DNA from: Monodelphis domestica
Lineage: Eukaryota > Chordata > Mammalia > Didelphimorphia > Didelphidae
Reading direction: 5' to 3'
DNA length: 64,000 nt
Assembly: GCF_027887165.1 (NCBI RefSeq)
Contig: NC_077227.1
Coordinates: 79,306,930 to 79,370,929, forward strand
Shown: piece after piece, positions 12,442 to 27,400 of the stretch
How positions within the stretch are numbered: the first letter of the stretch is position 1
Layout: each line of letters opens with the position of its first letter
Notes under the pieces: model-generated
Told to the model about the DNA's origin: nothing
Database searches by the model: none
The model's input: the letters and a program-made list of their open reading frames with translations, nothing else
Made by a program: the position numbers and the translations under genes

Positions 12442-15400
12442 ATGAACTCCAAGTACATGGCAGGAGTGACCTGCCTGGGTCTCCAAATGTGAGCTCTACT
12501 TATATAGAACAATGAGTGATACAGTTCTAATCACTTGTGAAATTAAATTCAAAAGTGGGGTTAAGAATTGCAGACTATAGATATTCTCACAAATTGATCT
12601 TTTTTCCTTCTTTTTCAAACTTTTCTTTCTTCACTGCCTGAAATACCCAGGATTAATGTTGTACTTAACTGGATGGAATATAACCTTTTGCCATCATGAT
12701 ATTTCAGAGCTATAGCTGTTTTCAATTTGAATTGGGGTTGTTTTATAAAAAAATTTAGCCTTTTACATGTTTTTAATTTTTAGAATAAATTTTAATGATG
12801 CTTTTTGTTTTTATATGTATTTTTAGAAATTTATGGAATTGGGCCTCCTTTTGTAACAAAGAAAAACAGTTAAAATACCATATTACAGTGATCATGTCTA
12901 ACATTATATAGACTATTATGCCCCAGTAATCTCTTTGCTGAGAGATGAGTGAAGTATTTAGCCTTTTTTTAATTAAGTAATTAATATTGAGGAAGAAAGT
13001 TTTTAATTTTTGTTTTTAAAACTTCCAAGTATGTAATAATTTTGTTATTGTGATTTTCCCCTCCCATTATACATAGGACAGAGACCTAGGAGATGAATAT
13101 GGCTGGAAGCAGGTACATGGAGATGTATTTAGACCATCAAGTCACCCTCTGATATTTTCCTCACTTATTGGTTCTGGATGCCAGATATTTGCAGTATCTT
13201 TCATTGTCATTATTGTTGCAATGATAGAGGATTTATACACAGAGTAAGTGTGCTCAAATGTGTTATTATTATTGTTTCTGTAGCAGCCTTTAAGTTAGTT
13301 TGAATGTTTGAATGATTATAGTAAGTCATTAGATATGTGATAATGACCTGTTTCTATTACAAGTTATTGGCAGAGACCCCCAGGATATTTTGAGGTCTAT
13401 ATAGAGATTTGATATCTTTCCATCCATGAAGTGTACAGCAAGCTTCTGATAAATAATTCTGTCGGGTCATATCTAGCAGGCACAGAATGTTTATAAGCTG
13501 AATTGTGTGGCAGTTTCTGCCTTTACCTTATATAATTTTCATTGATATTTAAGTCTTGAGGTTGTAAAGAATAATATAACTATTAATTTTTGGTGTTAAT
13601 GATTTGGGCCTATATTGTCATGACAAACTCTTCTGTTTCCACAAATAATTTTACATGGCTCAGTCCTTTGTTTGATGTTTTCTTTTGACTAATTACTTAG
13701 TTCATGTGGATCTTGCCCATGGAGGACCTTCTGATTTTATTCTTAGATCATAGCTCTATCAGATCATATCCAATGGTGGTAAAACTTTCAGTTATAGTTG
13801 ACAAATTGAATGACAAATGGTTTGATTTCATTAAAATTTTTTTATTATTATGTCATCAATAATAAACTATATTAAGGTTGCATTTTAAACCAGATAACTG
13901 TTTACCATGTTGTAATTTGCTTAGAAAGCACTTTTCAGTATTACCTATGTCAATATTCACATGCACATTTTTGGATAGGATTTTTAATATGTGGTACTGG
14001 GATTTGTATTTAGTAACCTTTAGTTGGCAAATTAAAAAAATAAAAAAACAATGTCTGATGACTGAGCCCCTTTCTCCCATATATGTACATGTACATAATC
14101 CATACTTATATAATCTCTTTATGAGATGAGAATCACAGATGCAGATACTACTTTTACGTATGGGTTATAGTACACATTTCTTTATATATATATATATACA
14201 CACACACATTTTATTTTTAGGCAAATAAGAGTAAATGACCTGTCCAGGGTCACATATCTAATAAGTGGCTACGGCTAGATTTGAACTTAGGTCTTTCCGA
14301 TTCCAAGCCCAGTATTCTCTCCATTGCACCACCTACCTGTCCCCCTGTATGCACATTTTTAAGACCATGTATTAAATTTTCTGACCATGGCATCAGAAAA
14401 GTTCAGAAGAGAACACAAACATGGCAATTTTGTTAACTGCCTTGCAACATTTAATATACACTTAAAAAAATAAAAAATTCCTAGCAGCATTTTAAAGTCT
14501 TTTAAATGATTTTTTTCATTTCTTATAGTTTAAAATATTTCTGTTGATTAAACTTTTAATTAAAAGAATTTGATAAAAGTTTAAAGGATGTCATCAGAAT
14601 TCTGTAGTCATGGATAATATGTTCTGTTTGCTATTCAGTGATCTATAGGTATGGTTAATTTGGCAAATTATCAGCCATCACAGTTGTGTGCACACATTTT
14701 AAGGAGAAAAGGCTCCTAGACTTATGTAAATTAAAGTTAAAGACTAACTGACATGATAATATTATCTATATACCATTTTAAATACTTTCTCTTATGTTTT
14801 AATTTCCAAATAAGCATATTATAAGGAAAGTTAATAATATCAGTTGCTATTGTTATATTGTTTGAGCCCTTTTATTCATTTCAATCCTAAAAATAAAGTT
14901 AAATGTGGAGGTCTCTAAATTTAGTTTTAATAATATTTAAAATAATAGCTTTGTATTTAATATTAAAACCATTTTTTACTTAGCTGTCAAAGGAAACCAG
15001 GTTGTTAACAGGTGTCAGTTTTTATTATCAATTGAAATAAGTTGTTGAAAAGAAGTAATCCAGTAAGTTCCTTAATAGTTATTCTGAATCTTCTGAAAGA
15101 GGTTGCTTAACAGTATAAATTGGTGTTCTCACCATATAAATATCTTCTTACTGTATGAAAAGATCTCTCTCTCCTCCTGTTACCCAGTACAGAATCTTGC
15201 ACATAGTGATCACCTAATAAACATTTATTGGATTGAATGATTATAATGTGACCTGTTTCATATTTGAGGCACTGGAATACTCATCTGAGGAGGTTATAGT
15301 ATCTTCTCCACAGATCTTTCAAAAGAAGACAGAATCTCTCTAGATTTATTAAAATATAATCATAATACTTTAGGAAGATTGACTAGATAATCTCGGATAG

Positions 15401-18400
15401 GTTACCTATATAGCATTTGTATTGGATACATTGTACATAAACCAAGGCTACTATAATTAAGTTTATTAAGTTGCCTTTAAGTTGTTTTAATATTTAAATA
15501 AAATGTATTTGTCTTAATTTTCAGGAGGGGATCAATGCTCAGTACAGCTATATTTGTTTATGCTGCTACATCCCCAGTGAATGGCTACTTTGGAGGAAGC
15601 CTTTATGCTAGACAAGGAGGTAACTTTTGCATACTATCACTTTGCCTTTTAAGATATAGCAGTAAAACTAAATAAAGATGGTAATTTTCAATATAAGGTA
15701 TTTATATTACTCTGAAACTCATTGTATTTATCTTGGTTTTTATAATTTCTCCCAGACCCATTAAGTTTCCTTTTACTAATGCATAAAAAATTGCACTAAT
15801 TTCCCTGAAATGATTGTATGTATCCATTATTTGATGTGAAGGTAGCCCAGTAGAATTTTAAACATTCATATATAAGATACTAACCATACCTTAATACTCT
15901 CTTTAGAGAAGCCTGGGACCTCAAATGTGATCTAAGAGGGCTTCCAGGTGGTCAGTATGATGGTCTAGATAGAATGTCAGGACCACATGGATTGGTATCT
16001 GAACGAGATTCTTCTTTTTGCTTATCTGTAAAATGAGGACATTGCAATTCTCTATTTTAAAAATAAATAATAATAGCAGCTTGCATTTGTGGAGTGCTTT
16101 GAGTTTACAAACTTTTTTAAAAAATGGTTTTGAGTTTTCCTCATTTTATCCTTGCCCCAATCCAAGGAGGTAGGTGTTATCTATCATCTCCATTTTATCG
16201 ACTGAGACTGAGAGACTTTAAGTGACTTGCCCAGAATCACAGACTTTGTAAGAGTTTGATTGAATTTAACTGCAGATCTTCTTGTTTTTATGTCCAGTCT
16301 TCTATCTACTGTACCACCTAGATCTCTTTTTAGTTCTAAATATAAGTTCTGATGATCCTGTTCCCTGCAGAAAGAGAATTGAGAACTGTTTGTTCTGAGT
16401 GACTTTGCTGACAAATTTACTCAAAGTAACTGGAGAGTTTTGTTTTTTTACTTCTTTTCCCACTACTTTTTAAAAACTCTGCTTAGAATTCCTGATTAGG
16501 ACCATTCCCACAGTAGAAAATGAGGATACCCAAGTCATAAGTAGAGACGCAGTTGATGTCAAAGGTCACACTGTCTTTTGGAGTTTATTCTTTCATATGC
16601 CATACCGATGAGAATGGGCTAGAGATAGTTATTGAGGGCTTTTGGAGTCAGAGATAAGGTTAAGAACCATTGTCGTACAGTAATTTCACAGAATGAGATT
16701 TTAACAAGAGGATAGCAATTTTATAAATGTCTTCAACAAGACTGATGGCTTTGAGGCCATACAGTAAAGGGGGTAGAGGAGGTTGGTTATTCAGTAATAA
16801 TTTACTTCTCTTGCTTACCCAAGATGAGTTCATTCTATGATAACTACTTGATGCTTACAATATATTATTGTTAATGTTAAAAATCCTTCAACCAGTATTT
16901 TAATTAATTTACTGATTTTTCATTTTATATTTTCACACTAATTTCAATATTCTTTCCTACTGTTTTTAGAAATAAATAAAAAAGGAGGGATTGAATATAT
17001 ATATGGGTTTTTTTCTGGCTGCATAAAGGTTGATTTTTTTATTGAGAATTATTAATCACATGTTGCTTATAAATTGACAGAAGTTTAATGAATTTTGAAG
17101 ATTTAGAAAAGCAAGATAGACAACAGATTAAATATTATCTAGTAGAAATACTTATAGAAAAGCAACGTTCAGTATGAGGAAGATAGAGTACTGGAGATAG
17201 AATCAGGAAGATTCAAATCCTGCCTTTGACACTAGTTGTATGCTCATGGCTGCCAAGCATTCAACCGTAGACAATCTTTAAGACTGTAAATTATAGAATG
17301 GTTTAGATTGCTCTCAGTGGAAGGAATTTCTACATGATGAAATCATAATTGCTTGATACTTTATTAGCTATGGGATTTACCTTGGTTTTTACACACCAGT
17401 ATAACCCTTGGTTTAAAAAGGATGTAAGAAACCCAACAACAAAATCATTTTTGGGGAACAGCCAAAAAAGAAAAAAATCCAAAAATGCAATCTGAGTCTT
17501 TTAGCTTAGGAGGTGAAATCTAGTCTAGTCATAAGTTTTGACTACATGTGTGATGTGACTATTATAGCTCTTCACTGCAATTTCTTAGAAACTAGAAAAA
17601 ACTTAGGAATAGGAGAAAGGAAATGTCGAATTGAGACATCACCCTCTCAAATTCTTCCCCTCCAAACCATCTCATTCATGGGAGAAAGGATAGGAAAGAG
17701 TTTTAGAATTCCCAAAACTTAAAGTAATATTCTAATGTTGTATCATTCTCCAATGTTTAGCCACCTTTTATTGGGGAATCCTGGATTTCTTTCCATGAAG
17801 TGTAGGGGCTTAGTGGGCTTCTTCACAGGTCATTAATTAAGGTATATCAAATGGGCCTTGGAGATATAAAATGGGCGTTGGAAATTTCAGAAGGCTTATT
17901 TTTGCTTTATGTAAGGAAAAACTAACAGTTAGAATTGTACTAAAGTTACTAAGCTTTTTCCAGATCTAATGGATCTGGATCTCCTTAACTTTAGGTCCTC
18001 CAGTAAAAAACGTGAGAGAGGAAATCTATGGTATGACTTAACTGCTAGACCTTTAAATAATCTTGTTTTGAAGGTATTGTAGAGGGGATTCTTGGATTAG
18101 AAAGTCTCTGAAATCCCTTACAATGCTCAGTTTCTCTGAAAGTGTGATACTTGAATCATTCAGCTCACAGGTCTGAAATTCTTTGATCTACCTTTGCCAT
18201 TTTTATGTGAGGTCTTCAGAATTTGTTATGTATTTAGTCTGTAAGAAATTGAGGACTCAGTTGTTCCTGTGTGCACATGGTAGCATTTTTGCACACACTC
18301 TTCCTCCCTCTCCTGACTGAATTGTTGGAAGGGGTAATAATTAAAGTAAAAGTGAAATTTTAGATGCTTCTGGTTTTGTTAAGGATCTTGATGCTAAAGA

Positions 18401-21400
18401 GCTAAACATTGCTGAGTATTTTTAGTCTAGATTTTACTCTAGAACTACTAGTTAAGTTGGTATCTATCCAATGGGATGCTCCAAGTCATACCTAGAATGT
18501 TAAGAAGATTTTTCCTGCTTGGAAATAAAAAAAAAATCCTTTTTGTTTTGCAAAGAAGTGTGCATTCATGCAATTTCCCCCCTCAGATTTGCCATCTTTG
18601 AATATTGGTTTAGCAGACCCAGACCTTCTTTGAGACCTTCTGAAAGCTAATAATCTAGGCAATCTGGATTTAGGGGCTCTGGAACATTTGATTTTATCCT
18701 GTGTCCCATCTAGTCTAGAAAGCCCAGATTAGTCCAGGGCAAACACTTGAATATATTTGAGGATTGGCCAAGGTCTCACCAAAGTGGAGTTTTATATAAC
18801 TGTTGGTCTTAGAACTCTTCCCTAGTTACTAGGATTGAACCCAGGGCTAGATTGGAACTAGAACAACTCTAGGTTTATAGAGATAATAGATTTGGGCTTG
18901 ACCAAGAGATTTGCATTTTAAGTACTTGCTATCTTATGAGAATGTAACTCTCCACTATGGCTTGCTTTCCAAGCTATGCTGAATATATTCATTGCAATTT
19001 GTATATTACAGATAATGAAGGAACATAGAGCTCAACATGTACTGTTGAATCAAAAAAGCATGGGAAATAGATGGAGTGAGAAATGTTAGGAAGCAATTGG
19101 AAGTAGAGCAAAGAAAGGCTTGCCATTATTACTTAATGAATAACTTTATTTTTGTGTTAGGTGACAGTTTGGGAGGGAATAATTTATTTCATTTAATTTG
19201 GGGGATTGCATTGTTTGTTTTAATAAACAAAAATTTTCTCTCCCCATATCTTCTCTCCATTAAGGAGGAAAAAAAAAACCTGTCAAGCAAAATTAATTCC
19301 TACATTAGTTGTACCCCATACATCCTCTATTTAAAAATCAGTTTTATTTTTAGTTCTAGATTATCTCCCTTTCCCTTCCCTCTCTTCACACATTGAGAAG
19401 GCAAGAAATACAAAGCCATTTAATATAAAGTCTTGTCAATCAAATATCTGTATTAGCCATTAACCCTCCATCCCCACCCCTACCCCCCCCCCAAAAAAAA
19501 AAACCACAACTCTTGAAATATGCTTAAATCTGAACTGTGGGGTCTGTCCATTTGATGTCGAGGGTAGATAGCATTTTTCTTCCGAGACTTTTGGATTGAG
19601 GTGGGTCATTGTATAGATCAGTTACTTAGGATTATCTTTATAATGTTGCTTTTGCTGTTTAAATTGTTCTTCTAGTTCTGCTCATAAAACATTTTACATC
19701 AGTTTGTGTAAGTCTTCCAAAACATTGACTTCATAATTTATTACAACCCAGTAATATTCCTATCACATTTATATACCATAACTTGTTCAACCATTTTACA
19801 ATTGATGGGCATTCCCTCAATTTCTAGTTATATGTCATCATGTGAGTCTATTTCCTTTTCTTTTGCTTTCCTTGGTGTGTATAGACCTAGTAGCAGTATT
19901 GTTAGGTTAACATTAGTATACCCATTTTTCATATCCTCTCCATCATTTGTCGTTTTCCTTTTCTTCATATTAACCTATCTAATGGGTATGAAGTTGTACC
20001 TCAGAGGAGTTTTAATTTGCAGTTCTCTAATTATTAGTGATAGAGAATTTTTTTCACGTGACTATTGATAGCTTTGATTTCTTCCTCTGATTGCCTCTTC
20101 AAATCCTTTGGCCATTTATCAGTTGAAGAATAACTTGTGTTTTTATGAATTTGATTTAGTTCCCCTATATAATTGGTAAATGAGACCATTATGAGAGAAA
20201 CTTGCTAAAGATTTTTCCCCCTACTTTACTGCTTTTCTTCTAATTTTTGTTCCATTGGTTTTGTTTAAGTCTTAGATTTCATGTAATCAAAATTGTTCAT
20301 TTTTATTTCTTATAAATCTATCATGAACTCTTCTCTTAGCCATAGATCTTACAGATAATTTCTTCCATGTTCCCTTAATTTGCTTATAATTTCACTCTTT
20401 TATGTCTTAATTCATGTACCCACTATCTTTGTATATAGTAGGTGATGTTGGTCTGTGCCCAGTTTCTACCAGATTACTTTCCAGTCTTCCTACTAGTTTT
20501 TATCAAGTAGTGAATTTTTTCCCCAATAACTGGAATCTTTGGGTTTATCAAATACTAGATTTCTGTGCTTATTTGCTTCCATATATTGTATACCTAATCT
20601 GTTCCATTGATTGCTGTTATTGCTTAGTGCCAAATTATTTTTTGACAATTACAGTTTTTTTAGCATAGTTTAAGATCTGATACTGCTAGACCCCTTTATT
20701 TTTCACATTTTTCCCCATTGATTGCCTTGATATTATTGACCTTTTGTTCCTCTGGATGAATTTTCCTATTATATTTTCTAGATTTATAAAGTAATTCTTT
20801 GGTAATTTGATTAGCATGATACTAAATGAATTAATTTAAGTAATATTGTCATTTTTGTTACATTGACTTGGCCTACCATTGAGCAATTAATATTTCTCCA
20901 TTATTTAGATCTGTATTTGTATGAAGAGTGTTTTCTGTTTGTGTTCACATTGTTCCTTTGTGTGTCTTGGCATTGTTTGCAGTAATTTTAAATGGAATTT
21001 CTCTTTCCAGCTCCAGGATTTTGTTGATAATATATTGAAATATAAATCATTTGTGTGAATTCCTGCAACTATATTTGAAATGAGACTTTTATCAGAAACT
21101 TTACTAATTCTTTCCCCACCTTGCCTGCTTTGGAGGTAGAAGTTCCTGAGTTGACTGGGAATATACAAATAAAGCAAGGAGAAAATTTTAAAAATAGAAT
21201 CATCTCTATCATCAGGATTTTCAGGCTTTAAAGTAGTATTCTATGACTAGAAAGACAAGAAAAAGCAATGAAAAAAAATGATGTCAGTCACCTTTTCCAT
21301 GCTCTTTTCCACTCAGCACCACATGTTTTGTGTTTATTATAGATGTAGGTTACTAAAGTAATAAATGGTACAAATTTGAATTTTCCCCTTCAACAGATTT

Positions 21401-24400
21401 CATGCATTATCAGATGTTCCTATGTTAATTCACCTTCTGAGTTCCTGCTGCTTTTTCTTTTCTTTTAAATCCTTACCTTCTGTCTTGGTATCAATTCTAA
21501 GAAGTATCTTAGTATCAATTCTAAACAAGGGCTAGTCAATAAGGGTTAAATGACTTGCCCAAGGTCATACTTCTAGGATGTGTCTTAGGCTAGACTGCAT
21601 TGCTTCTCTATGGCCATAGTATTGACAGCTCTCTGGTAATTGTGTGCTACATATTAAAAATCTTGTGTTTTAACCTGGTTATATGATGTAAATGTTTAGA
21701 TTGAGAGCCATTTTGGTATATAGCTGGCCCTATAGACAGGAAACTTGTGGTTAGAATGGCCTCAGACACTAACTATACATGCATGCTTCAATGTTATAAT
21801 CTCTAAAGTGGAATAATGACACGGGAACAACCTCCCTCACAGGATTCTTTACCCTTTGTAAATCTTACAGTGCTATGTGATTAGTCAATTTTTGCTTGCC
21901 CAATTTTTAAAAATAGTTCAGTCTTATATTTATACCCAGTACTACATTTGTATACTAATGGTAGTAACTCATATTTATGGTACTTTAAGGTTTGCAGAAT
22001 GTTTCTTTTATAGCCTCTTATTTAGAGTAGGTATGTCTGATATTCTTATTTTTCTTTATAAATGAGAGAACCGAATCTTTCCACAGGTTAAATGACAACC
22101 ATAGTTTTATAACTAATGATTTTTTGGAGTTGGTAGTTGAATCTGCTATTAAATACTTTGGGATAATTGGAATACATATTTAGAATCAGAGAATTTTAAG
22201 ATCCAAAAGGAACTTTAGTGTATAGTCTTGTACTCCACACACCTACCACCCTTCATTTTCATCTTGTAAATGAGTGAGTTTACCCACTGGTACATAGCTA
22301 ATAAATGAAAGAACTAGGACTAGAACCATCCATTTTAAAGCAATAGTTAGGTAATCAAGATTTATAGATTTTGACATTAAGAATTGATTTAATAATTTAT
22401 TATTTAAACAGTTATAATTTATACATTATATATTTTTATAATAATTAATAATTTACCCCCCCCTTTTTTTTTTTTAGGAAGGAGATGGATAAAGCAGATG
22501 TTTGTTGGGGCTTTCCTTGTTCCTGCAATGGTGTGTGGCACTGCCTTCTTCATTAATTTTATAGCTATATATTACCATGCTTCAAGAGCTATTCCATTTG
22601 GAACAATGGTAAGTTACTTGATTAAAAACTTGTTTAGATCTTATTTTTAAATTGGCAAGGCAAAACCTGCCTGAGCATTATTTTATGTATTAGCCTTGTC
22701 CAATTCCTTGCTTTCCAAATAATTTTTTTTCACATCTTTTGATGAGTATAGATATATACTTATATTTGATGAGTATAGATAGTTTTTTTTTCCTTACAAT
22801 GCATTCCTCGAAAGTTGAGGCGGCAAAAGGGATCATTTTAGCCATTCTTGTTATTTTGATAGCTCTCAGTTGGTGAGGTAGTAATTAGTTTTTCAAAGGT
22901 TCTCCCTGTGAAGTAGTAGCATTGATTTCTCCTACCTCACTGGAAAGTCTTCATGTAGAGTCATCTTAGCTATAATCTGACTCTGTCCATCTACATTTAG
23001 AGGAGTTTTATCATTAAGGTGATGAATACAACTTATTCATTTTCAGCATTGCAACTCTTGGAGACAATCTACCAAATTAGATAAGGGCTGTGATCTGTGT
23101 TGGGAGAGAGACATTGTTCACATTAAGAAGTTTCAAATTCATTGAAATCTAGTTTTGGTTAAATATAAAACATCATGAATTCCCCATCACACTTTGATAC
23201 TCTTTAATTTGTTGTTGCTACTTTCGGGGCAGGTAGTTGCTATGTCTTTGTAAATATGATGATTTGCAAATATCCTAGGGCATTCCACCTTTTTTCATTG
23301 TTGGGCAGAAATTATATAATCATTTACTTGAGAAATGAAGCAGATTTTTTTTTGTGTTATCATCAGTGATTAAACAGAAAAATTCAAAGTTGTTGAAAGT
23401 GAGGCCGTCTGTAGATTTATATAGTAAACAAATAACTTTTGTTTTTCCCCTTTCTGTATAAAGGATACTTTTTGTATCAATTCAGTGGCATTTGTTTTAA
23501 TATTATACTTCCATTCATGCTTTATTTATAATGTGATACCCCAGTAGTACAGCTTTTCTATTTAACTTCTTACAACAATTCTACTACAACTCCTTCGATA
23601 GCTTCCTTCGGTGGATTTCTTTCTAGATCAGAAGAATCCTTTATCAAATATAGCAGGGGAAAGATTGTGTTTTGAAACAGTTGCTAATTAGTCAAATTTT
23701 TTTAGATCTCCAGTTGGGAATTTTAATGAGTAATTGAGAGGTCTCTCCCACCCCTTTTTCTGAGGTGAAGTAGAAGAATGACGATAGAGTAAAAAACAAA
23801 ACTGAGTTTGAGTACCAGCTCTATTACTGATTAGATTCATAGTATAGGAAAAGTCATTTGGTTTCTTGAAAACTTGGTAAGTTTTCTTATCTCTAAATTG
23901 GGAATAATTCTAGCCCTTTCTGCCTCAGAATATTTTTATAGGACTCAAATGAGAAAAATCTATATGAAAGTTTTTGGGAATTTGCCCAGTGTATACAAAT
24001 GTATTTCATATGTATTGTGTTCCTCTCCTGAGGGAAAGAGATGAAGAAAGAACAGACATACTAAAATTTATGGTACACTTATTATAAAATATGAGTCTAT
24101 AGTAGTTTTTCTCTAGCAGTTTGTACCAGAGTAGAGGGGTCCTCTATTATTTCCATTCAGGAATAATCCAGGAAATGAGCAGAATTAACAAGTCATTTTA
24201 TAGAAATGAAGATTCTCATGGTTGACAGGGAGAAAACAAAGCAAATAATTGTATTTATTTAAGTTATTGACTAGAAACTAATTCTCAATTTACTTTATGC
24301 CCAACCAGAGAGACCCATAAAAGCTGGAAAAGTGGGAGATGACAGGAATAGTCAAAAAACCAAATTCATAAATATGTGGGTGACTTTAATAAACCCTTAT

Positions 24401-27400
24401 TCTCGCCTATAACACTGAACTCTGGTGAGCTGATAAAAGATTCTTAGCTTCTACACTGAATAACTGTAGTTTCCCTATGGGAAAGATCTCTTAAGGTAGT
24501 GACTACCTTGTAGTTCAAGTCTTTGGTGGAATCATTAGGAATTGGCATAGCTAGGCCATGAGATAAGAGATATCCTTAATGTTCAGTCCATTTACCCTTC
24601 TCCTTCCCACTTTCCTTTTTTTGGCCTCAGAATTAAGTCTTTTGATGACAGTCTGTTCACGGACCCTACTAACCACTAGAGGGCTGGAGGTGAGCAAAAA
24701 TGAGTTGGAAAAATTTGTAGTATCCTTTTTATTTTACTTGGCTCTTGTTTCCTATTTTCAGGCAATGCTACAGCTTGGTTGAATCAGTTCCATTTTTATT
24801 ACCTTAACTGACAGATTATTTTAATATTGAACTTCTTCAGAGATATTCCTGATGTATTGAGGTGCTTTTTAAAAAAATTCTGTCAGAAGTTTTTCAAAGA
24901 AATATTTTTTCTTTAAATGTAATAAACATTTAAAATTCCTTTGTAAAATAGTTTAAATTTTTAAAAGGAAGAATAAACAGTGTGTTGGTTATAAAAAATT
25001 TAGAGAAACATCACAACAAGGAGATGAATTTACACTCCAAATCATCAGGCCTAATCTTTCAGAAAACATGCAAAAAACTTAAAAAAATTTTTTTTAAAAT
25101 TTTTATTGTAATGTAAAACACTTCCATATTGGTCATTGTTGTAAGAGCACACTCATACATAACCAAAATCCCCAATAAAACCATAAATACACTGATTCTA
25201 ATAGTTCTTTCTCTGGAAGTGGATAGCATTCCCCATCAAAAGTCTTTCAGGATTGTCCCAGGTCATTTGCTTTGCTGAGAGTAGCCATTTTTCACAGATA
25301 ATCATTGTCCAATATTGCTATAATTGTGTACAATGTTCTCCCGTTCTGCTAATTTACTCTACATCAGTTCCTGCAGATTTTTCTGAAATAATTTTGCTTA
25401 TTGTTTCTTATGGGCACAATAATATTCTATCACCAACATGTACCTCTGGATCAGGGATTCTTAACCTAGAATCCACAGATTTCAGGGAATCCATGAACTT
25501 TGGGGAAAATATGACATTTTCACTAATCTTTGGTTTCCTTTGGAATAATGTACTTGTATTTTGTGTATTTATTTTCATTCCTTTATCTTTATTTAATAAT
25601 AAATTTTCACATACATTTTTCAGAGTAATATAATTCATGTTGTCTTCCTCCTTTCTTCCCTCCCCTCTACTGGAGTTGACAGACAATTCAATTTGGGTTA
25701 TACATATATTATCATGCAAAACTTATTTCCATATTATTCAATTTTGTAAGTGAATAATCTTATAAAAGCAAAACCTCAAATCAAAATCCCAAATGAAGAA
25801 ATGATAAATCATACACTTTCATCTGCATTTCTATTCGAACAATTCTTTCTCTGGAGGTAGATAGCATTCTTATAAATTCCTCAGAATTGTCCTGGATCAT
25901 TGTATTGCTGTTAGTAGCAAAGTCTATCTCATTTCATTGTTCCACAATATTTTAGTTACTGTATATAATATTCTCCTGGTTCTGCTTATTTCACTCTCTA
26001 TCAGTTCATGTAGGTTTTTCCAGTTCTTATAGAAATCAAGCAGTTCATTCCTTATAGCAAAATAGTATTCCATCACCCTCATATACCACAATTTGTTCAG
26101 CTATTCTCCAACTGAGGGGCATCTCTTTAGTTTCCAGTTCTTTGCCATCACAAAAAGAACAGCTATAAATATTTTTGTACAGAATGGTTGGATCAATTCA
26201 CAACTCCACCAGCAATGCATTAATGTCCCTATTTTGATACATTCCCTTCAGCATTTATTATCTTCTTTGCTGTCATGTTTAGCCAATCTGCTAGTTGTGA
26301 AGTGGTACCTCAGAGTTGTTTTGATTTGCATTTCTCTATAAGTGATTTAGAATACTTTTTCATGTGCTTATTGATAGTTTTGATTTCTTTATCTGAAAAT
26401 TGCCTATTCGTGTCCCTTGCCCATTTATCAATTGAGGAATGACTTGATTGTTTTGTACAATTGATTTAGCTCCTTATGCATATAAGTAATTAGATCTTTG
26501 TCAGAGGTTTATGCTTTAAAGATTTTTTCCCAATTTGTTGGTTCCCTTCTAATTTTGGTTGCATTGGTTTTGTTTGTACAAAATCTTTTTAATTTAATGT
26601 AATCAAAATTATTTATTTTACATTTTGTAATTTTTTCTAACTCTTTCTTGGTCTTGAAATCTTTCCCTTCCCAAAGATCTGACATGTATACTATTCTGTG
26701 TTCACCTAATTTACTTATAGTTTCCTTCTTTATATTCAAGTCATTCACCCAGTCTGAATTTATCTTGGAGTAGGGTGTGAGATGTTCACCCAAACCTAAT
26801 CTCTCCAATACTGTTTTCCAATTTTCCCAGCAGTTTTTATTAAATAGTGGATTGTTGTCCCAAAAGCTGGGCTCTTTGGGTTTATTATTTACTGTCTTGC
26901 TGAGGTCATTTACCCCAAGTCTATTGCAATGATCCTCCCTTCTGTCTCTTAACCAGTACCAACCATATTGTTTTGATCACCACTGCTTTATAGTACAGTT
27001 TAAGATCTGGTGTATTGCTAGACCCCTCTCCATCACATTTTTTTTCATTATTTCCCTTGATTGTCATGATTTTTTTGTTCTTCCAGATTAATTATATTAT
27101 TTTTTTCTAGTTCTGTAAATTAGTTTTTTGATAGGTATGGCACTGAATAAGTAAATTAATTTAGGTAGGATTGTCATTTTTATTACTTTAGCTCAGCCTA
27201 CCCATGAGCAATTAATTTATTTCCAATTGTTTAGATCTAGTTTTATTTATGTGAAAAGTGTTTTTTAATGGTATTCATATATCCTGCATTTGTCTTGGCA
27301 AATAGGTTCCCAAATATTTTATATTGTCTAGAATGATTTTAAATGGAACTTCTCTTTCTAACTTGCTGCTGGGTTTTGTTGGAAATTATATATAGAAATG

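Larger units (their letters stand above)
13244..15524 (+). other. TM9SF3: TM9SF3 intron (2.3 kb)
   Basis: AT-rich. Holds a (TA)n(CA)n tract, an antisense SINE at 14205-14345 and an L2 tail at 15155-15245. Nothing recognised in 13250-14180 or 14350-15150. Confidence 0.8.
15620..22477 (+). other. TM9SF3: TM9SF3 intron (6.9 kb)
   Basis: Holds antisense MIR at 16060-16330, a SINE at 17175-17350, a ~2 kb antisense L1 at 19205-21180 and a cluster of SINE/MIR copies at 21465-22340. 17350-19200 has no repeat or gene I can identify. Confidence 0.8.

Noticed and set aside
13850..14130. Overlapping opposite-strand frames in a TM9SF3 intron
   Set aside because: Low-complexity AT-rich codon content, no similarity to any family, and no splice-site support.
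25253..25633. 126-codon + strand frame
   Set aside because: It reads the wrong strand of an L1 3' UTR and an adjacent transposon relic.
26509..26808. 99-codon minus-strand frame
   Set aside because: It is the ORF2 C-terminal part of a decayed L1, not a host gene.
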